Source: Chamaecyparis obtusa (Eukaryota > Streptophyta > Pinopsida > Cupressales > Cupressaceae). From it: a stretch of DNA of 64,000 nucleotides. Location: contig BSBK01002160.1 of assembly GCA_027943335.1 (NCBI GenBank), positions 253,001 through 317,000 on the forward strand, written 5' to 3'. Positions 57,149-64,000 of the stretch are shown piece after piece; positions within the stretch are counted from its first letter, which is position 1; each line of letters opens with the position of its first letter. The notes beneath the pieces are model-generated. The model saw only the letters and a list, made by a program, of their open reading frames with translations. It did no database searches and was not told where the DNA came from. The position numbers and the translations under genes were made by a program.

Positions 57149-57583
57149 GTGGTTGTGTAACTCTTGAATACGCTATGCGAGGTCATCTCACAGAAAAGGC
57201 AGACATTTTTAGCTTTGGGATAGTTCCATTAGAAGCTGTGAGTGGAATGTCCAACATGGATCCTTCACTACCCATGAATACGTTATATATCTTGGACTGG
57301 GGTTTTTTCTAATTCTAATTTGTTAAGTGTGAAAATATTTTTTATAAGACAAATTTTGTTTGGTGTACATATCTATGAAGTGGTTTGTGACAAATTGCAC
57401 ATGAAAAATTGCGGACATGAAATTTATGCAATGCACGCACTTGAATTTCTTAGTGAAGGTAAGCTTCTAGATCTTATGGATCCAAAATTGGGAGATAATT
57501 ATTGTGTAGAATATGAGATCTTTTTCCATTATATTTTCTCTGTCATTTTGAAAGGATCTGTACTGTTGAAAAACCCTGCGTGA
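57149..57583 (+). pseudogene. Receptor-like kinase fragment (LRR-RLK, kinase C-lobe)
   Basis: Starting just after an intron-like TTTTTAG, the frame reads LEYAMRGHLTEKADIFSFGI then VPLEAVSGMSNMDPSLPMNT and LYILDW, matching kinase subdomains VIII-IX of plant LRR receptor-like kinases (usual form APEYAxRGHLTEKADVxSFG). The Asp of subdomain IX is kept (KADIF), but the APE motif reads T-L-E. After about 140 bp of intron-like sequence, ALEFLSEGKLLDLMDPKLGD gives the next conserved block (57437-57502), then the frame loses similarity. The catalytic loop, N-lobe and receptor part are absent. It is a short pseudogene piece of a membrane signalling kinase. Confidence 0.75.
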
Positions 57584-57894
57584 AGTACATATTTTCTAAT
57601 GACAGTCGGGAGACATCTTCATACTCTAATGAAACATTGGACTTCTAATTTCTGGGCACACTTTTCTTTTATAAGCAAGGATTTATGTTTATGTTTTGCT
57701 TAGATTGAAGTAGCTAGCATATAGAAATAACTATTCTAGGTCTTTTTTTTAATTTTATAAACAATACTTAAATCGATTAAGCATACCAATCATAATGGGA
57801 AGACATTTTTGTATATCCCTTGTTAAGTGGCTATCTTTTTGTCACTACAAGCATACCTATACTAAACTTTTTGGTTAGTGATATATGTTGTTTT

Positions 57895-58385
57895 GGGAAG
57901 CAGGAGGTGAAGAGGAGTTTGAAGTTGAAGGTAGAGAAGGAATGGGAGAAACAAGATGAGTTTCGAGTGCTGAAGAAAGCAATGAACAATCTGATCACTG
58001 ATTACAAGTACGGTCAAGGAGAACAAGGTTGGATATTCGTAGACATCAGAGGAGGAAGATGAACTTTGAGATCAATTTACGTGATTTCATTCCTGATGTT
58101 TTTGAACATTTTGGAGGTAATAATTCTGAGGCAAGCTTGGAGCTTCATGATGGGCCATTCTATTTTGGGAATCCTAGAGACTACCTTGATGCAAGGGATT
58201 TTGAGCAGCTATTACAGCATCTGGCCGAGACTGATAACACTAGGAGAGGAGCACCTCCTGCTGCACAATCTGCTATACAGAAGCTACCTTTGATTTGTAT
58301 TGAGAAGGTGCATGAGGAGGATGGGAGTTCAGTATGTGCCATCAATAAAGATTCTCTAGCGTATGGGAATATTTATAATGCATAA
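57895..58385 (+). pseudogene. RING-type E3 ubiquitin ligase fragment
   Basis: From about 58065 the frame encodes FGGNNSEASLELHDGPFYFG, then YLDARDFEQLLQHLAETDNT and RRGAPPAAQSAIQKLPLICI, matching the segment just before the RING-H2 domain in plant RHC/RDUF-like E3 ligases (typically DY...G.eqLi..L.ENd..R.G.PPAs.sAi..LP.i.I). It ends with VHEEDGSSVCAINKDSLAYG and a stop: the first RING Cys is present, the second is replaced by Asn, and the rest of the RING is missing. Glu/Lys-rich sequence at 57895-58060 may be an upstream exon. It is a truncated pseudogene 0.5 kb from the kinase fragment. Confidence 0.65.
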
Positions 58386-59690
58386 AACCAAAGAAGACCT
58401 CATATCGCATGCCTTCCAAACTTTAATTGTTCATAGCATTTTAATAAAGATTATTGTTCTTAATTGTGTTGTAGCATTAGATGTGATTATAAGATTATTT
58501 TAAAAAAAAATTAGGTGATCTTAATATGAACAAGGATAAAAAATAATTTGATATATTATTATAATTTTATTTATTTACTTTCGTAATGTCTTATAATAAC
58601 ACTTCACAAATGCATACTAATGTAACATTATATCTGATAATATAAATTAGAAGAATTTAAATAAAATTGTAAAGATGATTCAAAATCATTACATGATAAA
58701 AACAACTCCCCTGATTCATTTTACAGCCCTCTAATTGATTGCGAATTGTTTATCTTTCATGTAATTATTTTTGCTATTTTTTTATCTTTTATATAATTAT
58801 TTTTCATATAGATGTAAAAACTTTTCATATCAGCACTACAGTATTATTAGTGTATAATATTATCAGTCAAGATATATTATAATATCGGTGTCACCATTGC
58901 ACCCCTCAAAGGTGCAAGTGCTAGTTATATTAACTTCAGTTTCTAATTAGATATACCTTTTCTCTTGATCGAGATTGATTTCATGGAAAACTAAGTAATA
59001 GCATATAGCTATCTTAATTTCCACTAAAGAGAACTATAAAACAAATGTCATTGGTTGATCTTACAATGACTTCATCTTTGCAAATATTAACAGAGTCCAC
59101 GAGATGTTGAAGAATCTTGTTTATCATGCTCATCAAGTGTATTGAGATTCATCAATATTATATCCAATAGCTGGAAGATAATGAAGATGATGTCTTTATT
59201 ATTTCCCTACAAGTGAGCACATTGCAAATATAATGACTAGTCACTAAACCACCGAGTAGATATAACTTTTATCAAATTTGGAGATGGCATGGAATTGAAT
59301 CTAGTTTAATAATTGAGGTGATATTTTTAAGAATAAAAGCATCAAAACCAAGGGTGTTGACCCTTACAAAGACATGCCAAAAAGGCCATTTATGACTCGG
59401 TCAAGAACATACCACAAACAACAAACGTCAAAAAGGACCACTTACAACACATTAGCAGATTAGTTAGTAACCCACATCAAGAGTGGGTAGACAATTCACC
59501 CACAACGTGGGGAAGATATTGGGAAGAGGAGGAAGAACAATATTTCCTACGCTAATGGACAACAATCCAAGCAATAATATCATTAGGAACCCATCACAAT
59601 AGAGAGCAAGTGGGGAAATCTTATTCATGAGATTGTCAGTGCAAGGGGCTGAGTGCTAACAAGGTAGCATGACATCTACCAAACATTGGA
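58386..59690. other. AT-rich stretch; possible Helitron-like end at 58897-58924
   Basis: No gene. A hairpin TTGCACC-(7 nt)-GGTGCAA (58897-58917) is followed after three bases by CTAG and then T, which resembles a Helitron 3' terminus, although the hairpin-to-end spacing is shorter than usual. The remainder is plain AT-rich sequence; from about 59340 it may already belong to the LINE fragment. Confidence 0.25.
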
Positions 59691-62000
59691 GTAAAACAGG
59701 AGCAACAGGCAGAAAAGGGTCTACACGACCAGAGGAGGGTGCACCAACAACAAGTGGTGGAGTAGGATCCGCAAAGCCTAAGGAGGCCAAACTAGTAGCA
59801 AGATTATCTTAAGAGTTGTCATTAGAGGAAGAATCAAAAGCTAAGACAGTCAAGTGCTCACCATTAGCATCCTTCCACCAAGGGGAGTGCCTTTACGGCA
59901 CGAGAGAGAACAATCCATGGCCAAGTGACTAGTAGAGAACCAACAACAACATTGAAACTGGAGACCCTTGTAATCCAATGACTGAGTCCATGGCCTATCT
60001 ACAACCCTGAGCACCACATCCCCAGGAAGAGGTATGGAGATGTCAATATCAACCAAAGTGCATGCAAAAGTAGAAAGATTGACGGAGGAAGTGGTATCAT
60101 CCACCTTTAAGAAGTGGTCAATAGAGATACATATGGTCTCAAAACAAGAATTCTCCCAAAAATGAAGGAGATTGGGAAGACAAAGTCACACTAGAACACT
60201 AAGTGGTTCACTAAGAGGGTTGAACGAGACTGTCCAAGGTTTGGTCGAGAGAAAGGGAACGCCCCAAACCCACAACTTGCTCAACACCAAATCATGATCA
60301 ATGGGAGAAACAAAAGAAGCAATAAAAAAGCCCTTAACAAAAGGGAACATCTCAATGTTATCAGAAACTAAGGACTTCTAAGAATTCATTACCCATCAGT
60401 GAAGATCCCAAAGGGAGGGTCAAAGACCAAGGAATCTACACACCACCCCACAACAATGGTAGAAATCTACATTATCTACCACATCATGGCAAGAAATCAC
60501 AATAAGGGAGGTTTTGGCACAAGCCAGAGGAAAAGATTTCCTGTTGGGAGGAAAGAGCGGTGACGGATCTAGCAACACGGGTAAAGCTTCATCCATCAAT
60601 AACAGAAATGATCCCAACACCCACAACACTAGAAGACGCAAGGGCAAGTCTGCTAGAGGAATAGCTAGCGAGAGCATGTGCAAGACTAGCACCAAACCCT
60701 AAGATAGGCACCTAATCAACAATAGGCACATGAACCCCAAAGCCACCCAGATCAATAGCAGGACCCAATCCAGGGTGGTTCCACAATAGTGTGTCCCACT
60801 TTTTGGCCAACTTTGACACAGAGATCAACATTCTGAGAAAAAACTTCACTTTCGAACACCTGTTGGCACAAAATTATTAGGAATTTGAAAATGATGTAAA
60901 CTAGAGTCTTTTAGAATTTTCTTTCTAGTTTCTAAATATATTTTTAAAAAAAATTAAATTCATTTTTCCTTCTCCTTCGAAAAGTGGTTTGTGTGAAAAA
61001 CTGTGTTTTTAAAGAGTTAATGTCACTTGGATCAACATAACTTTTTTAAAAATATGATAACGATGTAATTCTTTCGAGATTATATTTGTAACTTCAATAT
61101 CTAAAGGATGCAATTGGTTTCATTCATTTTGGGTCAATATTTCATAGTTTATTAAGTTTTAAAGTGACAGTAACTGTAATTTAGACATAAATTCACTTGG
61201 ATTGCTCTAACTTGATCTGTGTATATCGAAATTCATTTTTTCTTTTTTTTTATAGAAAGGTAACACAAATACTCTTTTCCTACATATTTTTCATTAAAAA
61301 AAAATTGTAATTTACTATTTTTCCCAAAGTCTTGAAGAGACAGATTGTTGAATGACCAAACAACCTATGTTTAGTTAAAGTAATATTTAAAAGTGATAAT
61401 GAACTTAATATGTATTAAAATTATATTCATTACAAAGTTTGTTCTGAATAGCATCATACTACATAGATAGGTTTTTCAAATGGATTCATTTGATCTACCA
61501 AAACATAAAGTCGAAGTGATTTTTTGTCAGCATTTTAATAGGTGCGAAAGAGACTCCATTGTTGGTATCATTGAGGAGTATAAATGTTATATCAATGTTT
61601 TTATAATCTAAGAGGCTTTGAGCTAACCATTTGATTCCTTCAAATGGAACCTCTCAAGGCTTAAATCATCATATTTTATTAAAAATGTGTTATTTCAACA
61701 AAAATCAACATGTCTAAAAAAGTGGGACATACTATTGTGAGACCACCCTCCATCAATAGGAGCCTATAGAAGAGATCCATCCCTCAATAAAGGAGCCTGC
61801 ACAAAAGCCTCAACAAAAATTGTGATAGGATGTGGGCTAAGCATAGGGCCCTGCAACACAGCCCCTCCCCCCCCTCGCCCGCCCCACCCCTCGGGCTAGC
61901 AATAGTAGCAGGGTTTGAAATTGGTGTATGCAGGAGAGTTGTTGCATCAAAGGGCAATTTCCATTATTATTTTCAAGCCTATCGGTACCCTAATTGAGGT
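59691..62000 (-). pseudogene. LINE-type ORF1 remnant, copy 2, split by a TIR element
   Basis: On the minus strand 60104-59850 encodes FACTLVDIDISIPLPGDVVL and WTQSLDYKGLQFQCCCWFST then SHLAMDC, aligning with the DUF4283-end and zinc knuckle of copies 1 and 3, with the second knuckle Cys changed to Trp. Upstream parts (60105-60770) are recognisable only as scattered phrases with many stops. The sequence is interrupted by a 976-bp inverted-repeat element at 60773-61748 and may continue to about 62000. This is the most decayed of the three copies. Confidence 0.5.
60773..61748. mobile_element. 976-bp non-autonomous TIR element (MITE-like) with 4-bp TSD
   Basis: The left end GGGTGGTTCCACAATAGTGT and the reverse complement of the right end (GGGTGGTCTCACAATAGTAT) match over about 33-36 bp, continuing with GTCCCACTTTTT. 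TCCA occurs on both sides (60769-60772 and 61749-61752). The interior is AT-rich and non-coding. A 4-bp duplication does not fit hAT (8), Mutator (9-11), PIF/Harbinger or CACTA (3) or Tc1 (2), so the superfamily is open. Confidence 0.75.
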
Positions 62001-62299
62001 GATTTTGTGTTATAGCTAGAATTGGGCTTTTGAAATAGTAGAAAAAATGGGAGCTTTAATTTTTATTAAGTGAAAACAGGTTTTCAAGGGACCCGAAACC
62101 CTATATAAAGCAAGTTTTGGATGGCCCTGAAACCCAAATCTAAAAATATTCAAGACTACGCACTATCTAAAACAGGACAAAGCTGGGACAAGACAAAGTC
62201 AAGAAAGGGGGAGAGAGACCAGAAACCTCTCCCCACCAAACCAAGAGGCTACATGAAAAGAGAAAACAAACCCATCTAAGTCCAACATGCAAGCCCAAA

Positions 62300-63900
62300 C
62301 AACCCAAAACAAATTAAGTTTTGCCTACAAATTTACCCTTATGAGAGTGAAGGGTCATATCAAATGTGGCCTGAGGGGATTTAGATTTTTTTACTTTTAA
62401 CCATGATCTAACCCTCTTCTACCTTTGTAGCAGCATTCTACCAAGAAATTGAGTCCAACACAAAAGTACCCCCACCTTGGAAAGAAATACCGACAGAATC
62501 CAAGCCAAGGTCAACATTATCCTAAGGAACAGGAACAGCAAAAGTCTGAGAAGCAAAAGGACCCGATATAGGTCCAATAGGAGTCCTAGAAGCACAACCA
62601 GCAGCAAGCAAGGGGGAGCAGCCATCTGCCATCACCCGATCAACAAAAGAGCCAACAGTCAAACACTCATTAGAACTAGCAGCAGTAATACAAACAGTAT
62701 CAACAACTTGAACCTCATCTGATTCAAAAGAGCCATCAACAGAACCCACACCAGCAAGTTGTGACCGGCAAGTCTCAACACTCGGAGAATCCTGTGAAAC
62801 CACCTGGGAAAAGGTTTTCTTCCAAACAGAGTAATGTTCAGAGGAAGCACCCTTCCACCAAGAGATAGATCTTCTCATTTTCTCTAACTCACACTGAGCA
62901 CAAACATGCCCAGTTTTGAAACATCTATGACATCTGAAAGGAATGCCTTCATAATCAAGCGGCTGAATCCAAGAATCTAAAGAAGACGCAATCGAGATCT
63001 TAATGGGGAGCCCCTTGGAAAAATCCATGTCCACCAAAATCCGAGCATAAGTGGAATGCAAAATATCAAAAGAATCTTATCAATCATCAAAAAATCCCCC
63101 AAAGCTTCACCCACTTCTTCCAATAGGGAATCAATCCATAAATGAAGGGGAAGGTAAAGGAGCCTAACCCAAATAGGAATCTTATTGAACTTCTCAAAAG
63201 AGGAGTTAAAATTTGGATGCTAGGTTTAGCCATCAACAAAAACTTATCATCCCAATTGAAAAAGTGATCACATAAAATCTTAGTTCTATCTTAAGCATTA
63301 TTTAATTTCGCAATTAAATAAGCTTTAGCCATAGGATAAATATGAACAGAACCTATAAGGAGAGGCTCCCAGTGTACGGAAATCAAGAGCATGCAATTGT
63401 GGAAGGCTAGGCTAGAAACCCCGAAACTGACAAATTAGACCATGAGATAAGAAAACAGAAGTATTATGAACAATCTCCTTCTTTGTATTTGTAGACAACC
63501 TAAGGGCCAAGGACTTACACACAGTAACATGGGCCCTTTGATGCACTTTCAAAGCCCTAGCCAAACCCACAAGCAAAGGTGGGCCCCTGATAACAATATC
63601 CGGAGTAGCTAAGGAGCTAACAGAGGTTGACAAAGGTTGATTAACAGCTGGTAAAGGATGTCCAGTTTGCATCAAAGGGAAGAGCCCCGTCGACAACCAC
63701 GGGACAGGAGCATGACCATCGCCAGTGCCAACAGATGGCTCACAAATAATCACAGCAACAAGAGACTGCACACACATTGGGCTCAAGCTAGTTGTGACAA
63801 CATCAACAACCACAAGAACGAACGACGTCACCAAGGAAGCATTATCAACAAGGGATGCAAGAAATGCAGAGCCGCAGAGGAAATCCTAGCGGGACCATAA
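62300..63900 (-). pseudogene. LINE-type ORF1 (DUF4283 + CCHC knuckle), copy 3
   Basis: The minus strand reads, from about 63834: a Val/Ser/Pro-rich N-terminal part (open 63834-63412), then broken DUF4283 sequence with PIWVRL and PLHLWIDSLLEEVGEALGD (about 63180-63080), then 63061-62522 open for 179 codons with YARILVDMDFSKGLPIKISI, WIQPLDYEGIPFRC and the intact knuckle CHRCFKTGHVCAQC (ligands C44, C47, H52, C57 of that frame), followed by WWKGASSEHYSVWKKTFSQV. It is close to copy 1 and in the same orientation. No endonuclease or RT domain follows towards 62000. Confidence 0.75.
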
Positions 63901-64000
63901 CGAGTCAGAGCATAAGACATTTTTCAGATCAATGCATTTGCTAATATGCCTCCACCTAAGAAAATCTCACAACTATGTAGTTTGCAAGGGAAGATTCAAG

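Overview
The window looks like intergenic DNA of a seed plant with a large, repeat-packed nuclear genome. A gymnosperm is plausible from the style of the repeats, but no single sequence proves it. The DNA is AT-rich. I find no intact host gene, rRNA or tRNA. Almost everything recognisable is a decayed or non-autonomous mobile element: LTR retrotransposons of Ty3 and Ty1/copia type, LINE-type ORF1 fragments, miniature elements, tandem repeats, and two short pseudogene pieces of ordinary plant genes.

Layout. 1-~7 kb: a plus-strand Ty3-like element cut by the window edge, with gag, zinc knuckle and protease but no reverse transcriptase; gag carries a ~0.9 kb insertion, and the 3' LTR has a TATA box and a 28-bp repeat array rich in W-box cores. 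~7-10.6 kb: a minus-strand copia remnant (CCHC knuckles, coiled coil, LTR). ~12.2-17 kb: an unrecognised broken plus-strand gene or element with exon-like islands and tandem exon duplications, split by a copia solo LTR. 19.3-35.1 kb: a ~357-bp satellite into which two LTR retrotransposons inserted only 50 bp apart. One is a full-structure copia element (20606-28402, TSD ATGTA, broken polyprotein). The other is a minus-strand gag-protease-only copia derivative (28453-33599, ~97% identical LTRs). The 5' leader of the second carries, on the opposite strand, a GC-richer block with a snRNA-type USE, a TATA box at 24-bp spacing, a foldable segment and a T-run: a candidate Pol III small-RNA gene.

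35-40 kb: degenerate sequence, a 336-bp TRIM with perfect TSD (38951-39286) and a 52-bp tandem repeat. 40.2-46.7 kb: a minus-strand LTR element in tandem (LTR-internal-LTR-truncated internal) carrying two ORFs I cannot assign to any retrotransposon protein. 48.9-50.5 kb: a 1.6-kb non-coding LTR element with 189-bp LTRs. 50.9-52.1, 59.7-62.0 and 62.3-63.9 kb: three minus-strand LINE-type ORF1 fragments (DUF4283 plus CCHC), the middle one split by a 976-bp inverted-repeat element. 52.2-54.4 kb: a copia LTR and a 252-bp tandem repeat. 57.1-58.4 kb: a receptor-like kinase fragment followed by an E3 ubiquitin ligase fragment, possibly captured gene pieces.

No pathway or operon is present. What the parts share is a layered history of insertion: satellite first, then copia elements into it; LINEs first, then a TIR element into one of them. 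The most unusual items are the candidate Pol III gene, the unassigned two-ORF LTR element, the gag-only copia element with an acidic C-terminal extension, and the two small LTR elements. Boundaries marked approximate were set by eye; LTR identities are hand counts.
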